The notes beneath the pieces are model-generated. The model was given only the letters and a program-made list of their open reading frames with translations, searched no databases and was not told where the DNA came from. A stretch of DNA of 64,000 nt from Streptomyces sp. STR69 (GTDB lineage Bacteria; Actinomycetota; Actinomycetes; Streptomycetales; Streptomycetaceae), in NCBI RefSeq assembly GCF_024519455.1, contig NZ_JALJRY010000020.1, positions 124,001 to 188,000 of the forward strand, given 5' to 3'. The translations under genes were made by a program, and so were the position numbers. Shown one piece after another: positions 1 to 8,407 of the stretch (position 1 is its first letter; each line of letters opens with the position of its first letter).

Positions 1-475
1 ACCGGTGGTCGACGAGGGCGACGGTGGGGCGGGTCTTCTCGACGACCGGGGTGAGTTCGCGGGCCCGCAGGGCTGCCATGGTGGTGACGACGATGCCGCC
101 TGCCTTGAGGGCGCCGAGCCAACACGCCACGATCCACGGGTTGTTGGGGGCGCGCAGGAGCACGCGGTTGCCGGCGACCAGGCCGAGGTCCTCGGTGAGG
201 ACGCGGGCGATCTGGTTGGCGCGGCGCAGGAGTTCGCCGTAGGTCCACACCTCGCCGTCCGGTGTGCGCAGGGCCGGACGGTCGGGGCCGAAGGCGGCGG
301 TGGGTACGTCGATGAGCTCGGTGCCGGCGTTGAGACGCTCGGGGTACTGGAGGTCGTCGGTGGTGAACTCCAGGACCGGCCACTGGGCGCGTGGCGGGAG
401 GTGGTCGCGGGCGAACGTGTCCGGATAGGCGGAGGGCGCGAGGCCCATCGGGTCCGACTGGTCCATCCGTTGCAT
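1..475 (-). CDS. Acyl/aryl-CoA ligase (AMP-binding enzyme), partial
   Basis: N-terminal part of an ANL-superfamily ligase that would activate a carboxylic acid as its CoA thioester; the gene runs off the left edge. The visible ~158 residues show the N-terminal subdomain: a TYGEL-type motif, NPWIVACWLGALKAGG, then VVTTMAALRARELTPVV. These resemble benzoate/2-aminobenzoate-CoA ligases. The ATG at 475 is chosen because AGGAA lies about 8 bases upstream. It is the last visible gene of a minus-strand operon after FAH hydrolase, cupin and thioesterase, with a 61-base gap, which points to aromatic or aryl-CoA catabolism. The substrate cannot be read because the P-loop and pocket are outside the window. 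Confidence 0.8.
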   Translation of the reverse strand, partial: MQRMDQSDPMGLAPSAYPDTFARDHLPPRAQWPVLEFTTDDLQYPERLNAGTELIDVPTAAFGPDRPALRTPDGEVWTYGELLRRANQIARVLTEDLGLVAGNRVLLRAPNNPWIVACWLGALKAGGIVVTTMAALRARELTPVVEKTRPTVALVDHR

Positions 476-536
476 CGGGAGGTTCCTTTCCGCAGGCCGG
501 GGGCGGGCCGTGCAGGGATCAGGAGCTGCGTGGGAA

Positions 537-1469
537 TCAAGAGCTGCGGATCAGGCCTTCCTGGGCGACGGTGGCCAGGTGGGTACCGGAGGCGGTGAAG
601 AACCGGCCGACGGCGAGGCCGCGACCGGAGTCGGCGGCGACGGCTTCCTGGGCGTAGAGGAGCCATTCGTCCATCGGGCCCGGCCGGTGGAACCACATCG
701 AGTGGTCGAGGCTGGCGGTGACGACTCCCGGCTGCGCCCAGGACAGGTCGAGCATGCGCAGGACGGGTTCGAGGATCGTGTAGTCGCAGACATAGGCGAG
801 CGCGGCGAGGTCGCGCTGCTCGTCGGTGAGGCCGTCGACGGGGCGCAGCGCGTCGAACGGCCTTACCCATACGGCCTGTTGGGGTACGCGTTCGCCCTCG
901 ACCGTGAGGTAGACGGGGCCGGGCACATGCCGCATGTCGAAGCTGCGGCCACCGCTCCAGTACTCCTCGGAGGTGGCCGTCATCGTGCCCCGGGCCGCGG
1001 TGGTGTCGCGCAAGTACGTTGCGGAGCTGGGCAGTTCGGTGGGGTCCGGGACACCGGCCGGGGGCTCGGCGGCGAAGGTGGCGCCCGGCTCGCCCGCGGC
1101 GAAGTTGGCGAGGCAGGTGTAGACGGGCTTGCCGTTCTGGAAGCCGCGGACCTGCCGGGTGGCGTAGCCGCGGCCGTCGCGCAGCAGCTCCACCTCGTAG
1201 CGGACCTCGGCGCCGATGTCGACCGGCCGCAGGAAGTAGGAGTGCATCGAGTGCAGCGTCTTGCCCTCGACCGAACGCATCGCGGCGGCGGCGGCCTGCG
1301 CCACCATGTCGCCGCCGTAGGCCTTCGGCCAGGGGCACGGCTGGGTGGTCGCGGTGAAGGCGAGGTCGAAGTGCTCGGGCTCGGCGGGGGTCAGGGCGAT
1401 CGCGGCGGTGAAGACCGCCGAGGTCGGGACGGACCGGACGTCTGCGCCGGTGGCTCGGGAATCGGTCAC
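537..1469 (-). CDS. Acyl-CoA thioesterase II family (TesB-like)
   Basis: Double-hotdog acyl-CoA thioesterase of about 310 residues, hydrolysing acyl-CoA to free acid and CoA in the cytosol. Typical features are FYFLRP-like SMHSYFLRPVD after the first hotdog, PCPWPKAYGGDMVAQ near the start, and SLDHSMWFHRP with DEWLLY in the second half, as in TesB proteins. The GTG at 1469 is preferred over the longer open frame because it overlaps the cupin stop by four bases (GTGA), a classic coupling arrangement, and the extra N-terminal residues are low-complexity. It sits between the cupin and the CoA ligase, so it may release a CoA intermediate or protect the CoA pool; the substrate is unknown. Confidence 0.85.
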   Translation of the reverse strand: MTDSRATGADVRSVPTSAVFTAAIALTPAEPEHFDLAFTATTQPCPWPKAYGGDMVAQAAAAAMRSVEGKTLHSMHSYFLRPVDIGAEVRYEVELLRDGRGYATRQVRGFQNGKPVYTCLANFAAGEPGATFAAEPPAGVPDPTELPSSATYLRDTTAARGTMTATSEEYWSGGRSFDMRHVPGPVYLTVEGERVPQQAVWVRPFDALRPVDGLTDEQRDLAALAYVCDYTILEPVLRMLDLSWAQPGVVTASLDHSMWFHRPGPMDEWLLYAQEAVAADSGRGLAVGRFFTASGTHLATVAQEGLIRSS

Positions 1470-1951
1470 GGCCGGTCCAGCCAGTCGCGCAGGTCGGCGT
1501 CCGCCACCTGCTCCAGGTTGACGACGATGTTCTCCGGGGTGCGGGTCGTCATCCAGGTCAGCGGGTTGTTGCGGTCGAGATTGCACTCGACGTGCGGCAT
1601 GAACGGCGGGACGAAGACCCAGTCACCCTCGGAGAGGTCGAGGTAGTCCTCGAAGCGCTCGCCGAAGTAGATGCGGGCCCGGCCGGAGAGGACGTAGCCG
1701 CCGGTCTCGGCCTCGCCGTGGTGGTGGGGCACCGAGCGGTAGCCGGACTCGTTGCTCACCTTCCCGAACCACAGCTTGGTGGCAGGCGTGTGCTGGACGG
1801 AGACACCGGAGATCCGGCTCGCGCCCGCGGACTGGCCGGTGTCACCGACCTCCAGGCCCGCGCGGGTCACGACCGGTACGACCAGGCCGGACTCGTTGGC
1901 GTACAAGGAGTTGTCGCCCTCTAGGACGTACTTGGAGAAATCGGGTTCCAT
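1466..1951 (-). CDS. Cupin-domain protein
   Basis: 161-residue single-domain cupin. The first cupin motif reads PHHHGEAETGGYVLSG and the second FVPPFMPHVE, giving the usual His/Glu/His metal ligands. The N-terminus (EPDFSKYVLEGDNSLYANESG) precedes the barrel. Cupins of this size in aromatic catabolic operons are often metal-dependent dioxygenases or isomerases, but the reaction cannot be assigned. ATG at 1951 has a good AGGAG upstream. It starts two bases after the FAH stop and its own stop overlaps the thioesterase start, so the three genes are translationally coupled. Confidence 0.8.
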   Translation of the reverse strand: MEPDFSKYVLEGDNSLYANESGLVVPVVTRAGLEVGDTGQSAGASRISGVSVQHTPATKLWFGKVSNESGYRSVPHHHGEAETGGYVLSGRARIYFGERFEDYLDLSEGDWVFVPPFMPHVECNLDRNNPLTWMTTRTPENIVVNLEQVADADLRDWLDRP

Positions 1952-1953
1952 GA

Positions 1954-2778
1954 TCAGCTCCTGGAGTCGGTGAGACGGAGACGGTTGCGCAGGGTGCCGA
2001 TGCCCGGGATCTCGGTCTCGACGAGATCGCCGTCGGCGAGACGGACCGGCGGGGTCATGCCCGACCCCACGCCACCGGGGGTGCCGGTCAGCACGAGGTC
2101 GCCGGGACGCAGCACCGTGAAGGTGGAGACATAGGCGAGCAGGTCGGCCGCGTCGAACACCAGCGTGCGCGTGTTGCCGCGCTGCCGCTCGACGCCGTTG
2201 ACCCGGCAGATCACCTCGACACCCACGACCGGGTCCAGTTCGTCGGGGGTGACGACCACCGGGCCCAGAGGGGTGGTGCGGTCCCAGGCCTTGCCCTGGA
2301 ACCACTGCAGCGTGCGCTTCTGCCAGTCCCGCACGCTGATGTCGTTCGCGACCGTGTACCCGGCGATCGCCCGTCCGGCCGTGTCCCGGTCCGCGCCTTT
2401 CAACTCGGCCCCGACGACCACCGCGAGCTCCGCCTCCCAGTCCACGTCGAGACCGTGCGGGAGGGACAGCTCGTCCTCCGGGCCGGTCAGCGTGTCGGCG
2501 AACTTGGCGAAGAGCGTGGGGTGGTGGGGCAGCTCGCGGCCCATCTCGGTGATGTGGTCGGCGTAGTTGAGGCCGCAGCAGACGACCTTGCGCGGCGACG
2601 GCAGCGGCAACACCGGCGTCGCGCTCGGGAGTTCGGCCTCGGCGAGGCTCGCGATGCGGTCGGGCGCGGTGGTCGCCAGCAGCGCCGAGAGGTCGTCGGC
2701 CGGCAGCGCCCGCCAGCGGTCGCCGTCCAGGACGGCGGCCGTGGTGCGGCCTTCGTGGGCCACGGTGGCGAGCTTCAT
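1954..2778 (-). CDS. Fumarylacetoacetate hydrolase (FAH) family protein
   Basis: 274-residue FAH-fold hydrolase/isomerase. These cytosolic metalloenzymes cleave C-C bonds in beta-diketo acids or isomerise or decarboxylate ring-fission products. Visible signature: KVVCCGLNYADH, KFADTLTGPEDEL, then DWEAELAVVVG and GYTVANDISVRDWQ carrying the acidic Mg2+/Mn2+ ligands, GKAWDRTTPLGP, and LVLTGTPGGVGSG near the C-terminus. ATG at 2778 with GGGAG about 9 bases upstream is preferred over an upstream in-frame start that would lie inside the promoter. It is the first gene of the minus-strand operon (cupin, thioesterase and CoA ligase follow) and is transcribed divergently from the RidA gene. Confidence 0.9.
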   Translation of the reverse strand: MKLATVAHEGRTTAAVLDGDRWRALPADDLSALLATTAPDRIASLAEAELPSATPVLPLPSPRKVVCCGLNYADHITEMGRELPHHPTLFAKFADTLTGPEDELSLPHGLDVDWEAELAVVVGAELKGADRDTAGRAIAGYTVANDISVRDWQKRTLQWFQGKAWDRTTPLGPVVVTPDELDPVVGVEVICRVNGVERQRGNTRTLVFDAADLLAYVSTFTVLRPGDLVLTGTPGGVGSGMTPPVRLADGDLVETEIPGIGTLRNRLRLTDSRS

Positions 2779-2831
2779 GGGCGGTGCTCCCTCGGTGCTC
2801 GGGGCGGTGGTCGGAGCGACCGAGCCGCGTC

Positions 2832-2870
2832 GACTGTATAGCGAGATTTTCACGACCGTCGAAAACAGTC
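2832..2870. promoter_or_regulatory. Divergent promoter/operator between FAH operon and ridA
   Basis: GACTGT (2832-2837) and ACAGTC (2865-2870) form an outer inverted repeat. TTTTC (2847-2851) and GAAAA (2861-2865) form an inner one. On the minus strand TTCGAC (2863-2858) and TATACA (2840-2835) are separated by exactly 17 bases, matching a -35/-10 pair for the FAH operon. The repeat overlaps this promoter, which suggests a repressor site. The regulator is not in the window. Confidence 0.5.
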
Positions 2871-2920
2871 AATAGATGAGTTACGCTGCCTGCACCAGCC
2901 CGTCCGAGGAGGAACCCGCA

Positions 2921-3361
2921 ATGACGACTCCGATCCCGGTGAACCCGCCCTCGCTCCCCGCACCGAGCGGCTACTCGCACGGCACCCTGAGCGGCAACAC
3001 GCTCCACCTGGGCGGACAGACGGCTCTGGACGCGGACATGCGGATCGTCCCGGGGGGCATCGTCGAGCAGTTCCGGCAGGCGTTCGGCAACGTGCTCACC
3101 ACGCTGCGCGCCGCCGGCGGCATCCCCGAGGACCTGGTCAGCCTGACGATCTACCTCACCGACATCCCCGACTACCAGGCGCACGGCAAGGAGATCGGCA
3201 AGGTCTGGCGCGAACTCGCGGGCCCGGTCTACCCGGCGATGGCCGGCATCGGCACCACCGCGCTCTGGCAGCCGGAGGCGATGATCGAGATCCTCGGCGT
3301 CGCGGTCATCCCGGACGAGCGGCTCGTCCGGGTGGCGGAGCGGGGCGTTCCGGGGGCGTGA
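2921..3361 (+). CDS. RidA/YjgF/YER057c family protein
   Basis: 146-residue member of the RidA superfamily. These are trimeric cytosolic proteins that hydrolyse reactive enamine/imine intermediates or, in aromatic pathways, deaminate 2-aminomuconate-like compounds. The conserved core is visible: LHLGGQTALDADM, FGNVLTTLRAAGG, LVSLTIYLTDI and YPAMAGIGTTALWQPEAMIEI. The canonical catalytic Arg of RidA (usually R-x-x-V-x-V near residue 105) is not obvious, since the region reads GTTALWQPEAM, so this may be a divergent subgroup. ATG at 2921 follows GAGGAGG. It is divergent from the FAH operon and probably belongs to the same pathway. Confidence 0.85.
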   Translation: MTTPIPVNPPSLPAPSGYSHGTLSGNTLHLGGQTALDADMRIVPGGIVEQFRQAFGNVLTTLRAAGGIPEDLVSLTIYLTDIPDYQAHGKEIGKVWRELAGPVYPAMAGIGTTALWQPEAMIEILGVAVIPDERLVRVAERGVPGA

Positions 3362-4423
3362 CGGACCGCGGTGTACGGGGTGCGTGAGAGGGCTTGCGTC
3401 AGGCGGCTGTGATGTTGCGCTGCCGGCTCTGGGCGGGGCTCGGAGAGTGCTGGTCGCGGAGCGTCACCGGCCTGCGCTGCTAGAGGCCGCCCACGCAGGT
3501 TTCTGATCGGCCGATCGCTCTGGGAAGTGAGCAGTTCCGCCACCCGACCTGGACGCGTGGCGATCAGCGGCTGGGGCTCGATGAACCTGCCGAACGGCGG
3601 AACCGGCCCGGCTCCCGCCCTCCAGATCGCCTCCGTGACGGTTGCCCGCACCGACTTCCACGCCCCCGGTGTGGGCGACGGAGGCAGTGCCATGCTGTAC
3701 ACGGAACATGGAGCCGACTACGCCGGCCCCGGTGGCGGGCAGGTCCGGTCAAGGCGAGCATTTCATGACCCCGTTGCAGGGGTTCTGCTTCCTCTCTGCG
3801 CGCGGCCATTCTGACATCCCTGCCGAGCGGTGCGGATTTCAAACATTCAATCCAGTTCGACTGCAGAAATAGGCGGCGTCTTTGCCCGTGTCGCCGCTCA
3901 TGCCGCCGATTCGCCCTCCTTCAGAGGAAGTTGTGTGACGGTGTGCAAACTTTCTTCCTGTATGGGAGTTTCGCGGGATTCCTATTCCAGGTGACGCCCC
4001 GGTGCGGCTCCGGGAAATATCTAGTGTTGACATGCCTGGAGCACGTGATTGATGATTACGACCGTGTCACGGAGTTCCGGAAGGGAATCCGAGAGAGTAG
4101 GAAAATGATGTGACGAGGTAATTGGCCAGCGATTTCGGGCATCGAATTGTCGAATCTCCGGGCGCTTTCTGCCGCCTCGCCCATGGACCGTCCCCCTTCA
4201 TCGACGACCTGATGTGTGCCTCGTCTCCCGGCGAGCGTTCAGCGGTGACGGCACCCCGCGCGTCCCGGCCGCCGGCCCCGCGCCCGCCACCTCCCCTCCC
4301 TCCCCACGGCACCCGCTCGATGGCGAGCGCGCTCTCTCCGGACCGTCGGCAGCCCGGTGATCCCGGCTTGTCGCGCCCCGATGTCACCCAGCCCCACACC
4401 GATGGGAAGGCCAGGTACCGCCG
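3362..4423. other. Long non-coding leader before the NRPS genes
   Basis: About 1.06 kb without a convincing gene. Several open frames exist on both strands but none has family motifs or a good start. Roughly 3830-4130 is noticeably richer in A+T than its surroundings and is the likeliest place for the promoter of the downstream biosynthetic operon. No clear terminator was found for the RidA gene. Confidence 0.5.
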
Positions 4424-7400
4424 GTGCACCACACCCCCCACCCTGTCCCCGCTCCCCGCGCGTCCACCGAAACACCCCCGCCCGGCCCCGAAGCGACGCC
4501 TCGGGTCCGGCCCGCCTCCTTCGCCCAGCAGCGACTGTGGTTCCTGTCCCAACTGCCGGGCGCGAACGCCGCGTACAACGAGACCATCGCCTTCACCCTG
4601 ACCGGCCCGCTCGACGCGGACCTGCTGTCCCGCGCCCTCGACACGCTGACGGACCGTCATGAGTCGCTGCGGACACGGCTGGTGGCAACGGACAGCGACG
4701 TACGCCAGCACATCGATCCGCCGGGCAGCGGATTCGCCCTGACCCGCGAAGACCTCACCACCGTCGACGACGCGGACGCGCGGGTGGCCGTCCGCCAACT
4801 CGACGAGGCAGAAAGGCCGTTCGACCTCGAAGCCGGCCCGCTCGGCCGAGGCCGCCTGCTCGCCACGGGACCCGAGCGCCACGTACTGCTCCTGACGTTC
4901 CATCACAGCATCTACGACGGCGTCTCGATGAACGTCATGATGGACGAACTCGGCCAGCTCTACGAGGCGTTCGGCGAGGGCGCCCCGAACCCCCTGCCGC
5001 CGCTCGCGGTGCAGTTCGCGGACCACGCGTGCGCCCAGCGCGAAGCCGACCTCGGTACTCAGGAGGACTACTGGCGGCGCGCGCTGCACGACGCCCCGCC
5101 CGTCCTGGAACTCCCCACCGACCGTCCACGGCCGGCCGAACAGCAATACGAGGGCGGGCGGGCCGAGTTCACCCTCGACGCCGAGGTCACGGCCGAACTC
5201 CGGAGTCTCGCGAGACGGCACGGCGCCACGCCCTTCGTGGCCCTGCTGACCGGATGGGCGATCCTCATGTCGCGGCTTTCCGGGCAGGAGGACATCGTTG
5301 TCGGCAGCCCGTTCGCGGGCCGGCGCGGACCGGGAGCGGCCGGCCTCATCGGCTTCCTCGTCAACTCCCTCCCGCTGCGCGTGGATCTCTCGGGGGCCCT
5401 CACCGCCGCCGAGGCCCTCACCCGTACCCGCGCCGTCGTACGCGAGGCCCTCGCCCACCAGGACCTGCCCTTCGAGCGCATCGTGGAACTGGTCAACCCA
5501 CCGCGCAGCGCCTCCCGCACACCCCTGTTCCAGACCATGCTGGCCTGGCAGCCCGACCGGCGGGGCCTGCTCCACCTGCCCGGAGTCGAGGCCGAGCCGC
5601 TGCCGATCGCCCACGCCCCGGCCAAGTTCGACCTCGCCCTGTCGGCGACCGAGTCCGACGGCCGTATCACCGGACACCTGGACCACGCGACCGCGCTCAT
5701 CGACCCCGACACCGCCCGGCGCTGGTCCGGCCATCTCCGGAATCTGCTCACCGACATGGTCCGCCACCCCGAACGCGACATCCGGGCACTGGAGTTGATG
5801 ACACCGCAGGAACGCCGACGGGTACTCCTCGACGGCGACGCCACGCGACCCGACACCGCCGCGCCGCCCAACACGGCGGAGACCGCCCTGCGTTCGGCGT
5901 CCGGACTCGTCGAACTCTTCGAGACACAGGTCCGCGAGCGCCCCGCGCAGACCGCGGTCGTCGACCGGGACGGCTCGCTGGACTACGCGGCACTCGGCCG
6001 CCGCGCCGACCACCTCGCGCACGCCCTGGTCGCCCGGTCCGTCCGCCCCGGCGACGTGGTGGGCCTGCACGCAAAACGCACCCGCGACCTGGCCGTCGGC
6101 ATCCTCGGCATCCTCAAGGCGGGCGCCGCCTACCTCCCGCTCGACCCGGGCCAGCCCGCCGAACGCCTCGCCCGCATGATCGAGGACGCTGCCTGCCCTC
6201 TTGTGCTGAGCGACCACGACAGCGTCGAACGCGACCCGGAATGGCTCGACTTGGCGGCGGTGGAGGCCGAAGGAGCGACCCGGCCGGGACCACCGACGGA
6301 CATCCGCCACACGCCCGAACAGCTGGCCTACGTGATCTTCACCTCCGGGTCCACGGGACGGCCCAAGGGTGTCGCGGTCGAACACCGCAGCGTCCTCGAC
6401 CTGTTCGCGACCTGGCACGCCCGTATGGGCACCGCCCCCGGCGAGGCCGGCTCCGCCTGGTCCGGCATCGGCTTCGACGCCTCGATCCACGAACTGCTGC
6501 TGCCTCTGACCACCGGCGGCGAACTCCACATCGTCCCCGAGGAGTTGCGCGGCGACCCCGAGGCCCTGTTGGCGTGGATGCGCGAACACGCGGTGACCCA
6601 GGCATTCCTGCCGCCCGCCTACGTCAAGTGGATCGACGAGGACCCCGCCGTACGACTGCACGGCCTGCCCCTGCGCAAGCTGCTCACCGGCGTCGAGTCG
6701 CTCACCGAAGCCGCGCTGCACCGCATGACACAGCATCTCCCCGGCCTGCGGATCTGCTTCGGCTACGGCCCCACCGAGGCGACCCTCTACAGCACCGCCT
6801 ACTACGACCCCGGCCCGCTGGAACGGCCGTGCCCCATCGGCCGACCGCTGCCGCACACCCGCATGTACGTGCTCGACGGCCGCCTGGAACCGGTCCCGCC
6901 CGGAGTGGTGGGCGAGGTCTACCTCGGCGGAGCGTCGCTGGCCCGCGGCTATCTCGGTCGCCCCGACCTCACCAAGGAACGCTTCCTGCCCGACCCGTTC
7001 GTGCCCGGCGAGCGGATCTACCGCACTGGGGACCTCGCCCGCCGGGGGCCGGACGGCCAGGCCCACTACCTCGGACGCGCCGACGACCAGGTCAAACTGC
7101 GCGGCTTCCGGATCGAACCGGCCGAGGTCGAGGCGGCGCTCACGGCCCTGCATGGCGTACGCGAAGCGGCGGTCCTCGTCGACCACGACGCGACGGGCCA
7201 GCCCCGGCTGATCGCCGGCATCGGCCGCGGCACGGCACCCGCCCGCACCGCGCACGACTGGCGCACCGACCTCGCCCGCAGACTGCCCGACTACATGATC
7301 CCCGCCGTCTTCCTCGACCTCGATGCCCTGCCGCTCAACCGCAGCGGCAAACTCGACCGGCCCCAACTGCTGCGCCTGGCCCAGGAGTCGACCTCCGACC

Positions 7401-8407
7401 AGGTCAACACGGCCAGCCCGCGTGACCACGTCGAACACGGCCTGTACCGGATCTGGCAGCGCATCCTGCTCCACTCCGACATCGGTGTCAGCGACAACTT
7501 CTTCGAGATCGGCGGCACTTCACTGTCCGCCATCAAGATGGCCCACGACGTCACCGAGACCTTCGGCCGCCGACTCCCCGTCGGCGAGGTGATGACGCGC
7601 CCCACCATCGAGGCCCTGGCCGCGCTCCTCCGCGAGGACGGCACCGCCCGCGCCCCCGGCAGCCTCATCGAGTTCCGCCCCGGCACCGGCCCGCGCGTGG
7701 TCTGCGTGCACCCCGCAGGCGGCACCGCGTTCTGCTACCTGCCCCTGGCCGCCCTCCTGCCCGAAAGCGTCGGGCTCTACGGCATCCAGTCCCCGGGAGT
7801 GAACCCCGAGGAGGACCTCCTGCTCAGCGTGGAAGCCATGGCCGAGGCATACCTGCGCCTCCTGGAACCGCTCGGCGAACACCCCCTCGTCCTGACCGGC
7901 CTGTCCTACGGCGGCCTGGTCGCCCACGAGATGGGACGTCTGCTGGCCGCCGCCGGACACCGCGCGGTCAGTGTCGTCCTCCTGGACACCCAGGCCACCG
8001 ACGACGCGACCGCCCGCGCGGAGATCGGCGCCGTCGACGCGACCGAGTTCCGCGACAAACTCGTGAGGTTCAACGGGATGTACCCCGGCATCGACGACGC
8101 CCAGGTCGACCGCTACTTCCACCTCTACAACCACAACCGGCTCACCGCCCGCGAACACCTCCCGGCGGCCTCCCCGGCCCGCCTGGTCCTCGCCCAGGCC
8201 GTACCGGACGGCACCGACACCCCCTTCCACGCCGAGGTCCGTGCCTTCTGGCAGCGCAGGGCCGAGGGCGAGTTCCGGGTGGAGACGCTGGAGTGCGACC
8301 ACTGGGAGATCCTGGAGGGCGCCGGAGCGGCCCGGGTCGGCACCCTGCTCGGCGCCGAACTGGCCCACCACACCGCCCAGTTGGCCCTGCCGATACGGGA
8401 GGCGTGA
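4424..8407 (+). CDS. Single-module NRPS, C-A-T-TE
   Basis: 1327-residue nonribosomal peptide synthetase. Domain order: condensation (about 25-450; HHSIYDG with His160/161 and Asp165), adenylation (about 485-985; TSGSTG at 640, YGPTE, YRTGDL, NRSGKLD with Lys976), thiolation (Ser1033 in GGTSL) and a type I thioesterase (about 1085-1315; Ser1161 in GLSYGG). The eight variable pocket residues between A3 and A5 read approximately D-A-H-F-L-G-G-L-Y plus Lys, which is hydrophobic but not a code I can assign. The GTG at 4424 is the first start in frame; AAGG lies about 13 bases upstream, so the start is slightly uncertain. Its TGA overlaps the ATG of the hybrid by one base. A C domain plus its own TE suggests it adds one amino acid to a product of the partner protein, perhaps as an ester (inference). 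Confidence 0.95.
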   Translation: MHHTPHPVPAPRASTETPPPGPEATPRVRPASFAQQRLWFLSQLPGANAAYNETIAFTLTGPLDADLLSRALDTLTDRHESLRTRLVATDSDVRQHIDPPGSGFALTREDLTTVDDADARVAVRQLDEAERPFDLEAGPLGRGRLLATGPERHVLLLTFHHSIYDGVSMNVMMDELGQLYEAFGEGAPNPLPPLAVQFADHACAQREADLGTQEDYWRRALHDAPPVLELPTDRPRPAEQQYEGGRAEFTLDAEVTAELRSLARRHGATPFVALLTGWAILMSRLSGQEDIVVGSPFAGRRGPGAAGLIGFLVNSLPLRVDLSGALTAAEALTRTRAVVREALAHQDLPFERIVELVNPPRSASRTPLFQTMLAWQPDRRGLLHLPGVEAEPLPIAHAPAKFDLALSATESDGRITGHLDHATALIDPDTARRWSGHLRNLLTDMVRHPERDIRALELMTPQERRRVLLDGDATRPDTAAPPNTAETALRSASGLVELFETQVRERPAQTAVVDRDGSLDYAALGRRADHLAHALVARSVRPGDVVGLHAKRTRDLAVGILGILKAGAAYLPLDPGQPAERLARMIEDAACPLVLSDHDSVERDPEWLDLAAVEAEGATRPGPPTDIRHTPEQLAYVIFTSGSTGRPKGVAVEHRSVLDLFATWHARMGTAPGEAGSAWSGIGFDASIHELLLPLTTGGELHIVPEELRGDPEALLAWMREHAVTQAFLPPAYVKWIDEDPAVRLHGLPLRKLLTGVESLTEAALHRMTQHLPGLRICFGYGPTEATLYSTAYYDPGPLERPCPIGRPLPHTRMYVLDGRLEPVPPGVVGEVYLGGASLARGYLGRPDLTKERFLPDPFVPGERIYRTGDLARRGPDGQAHYLGRADDQVKLRGFRIEPAEVEAALTALHGVREAAVLVDHDATGQPRLIAGIGRGTAPARTAHDWRTDLARRLPDYMIPAVFLDLDALPLNRSGKLDRPQLLRLAQESTSDQVNTASPRDHVEHGLYRIWQRILLHSDIGVSDNFFEIGGTSLSAIKMAHDVTETFGRRLPVGEVMTRPTIEALAALLREDGTARAPGSLIEFRPGTGPRVVCVHPAGGTAFCYLPLAALLPESVGLYGIQSPGVNPEEDLLLSVEAMAEAYLRLLEPLGEHPLVLTGLSYGGLVAHEMGRLLAAAGHRAVSVVLLDTQATDDATARAEIGAVDATEFRDKLVRFNGMYPGIDDAQVDRYFHLYNHNRLTAREHLPAASPARLVLAQAVPDGTDTPFHAEVRAFWQRRAEGEFRVETLECDHWEILEGAGAARVGTLLGAELAHHTAQLALPIREA

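Noticed and set aside
3229..3702. Minus-strand open frame overlapping the end of the RidA gene
   Set aside because: Low-complexity composition, no ribosome site, and it overlaps a well-supported gene.
5029..7425. Plus-strand 798-codon open frame inside the NRPS
   Set aside because: Pro/Arg-rich out-of-frame shadow of the NRPS.
4067..7474. Very long minus-strand open frame opposite the C-A-T-TE NRPS
   Set aside because: It mirrors the NRPS reading frame in high-GC DNA and has Gly/Val/Arg-biased composition with no domain motifs; the plus strand carries all NRPS core motifs.
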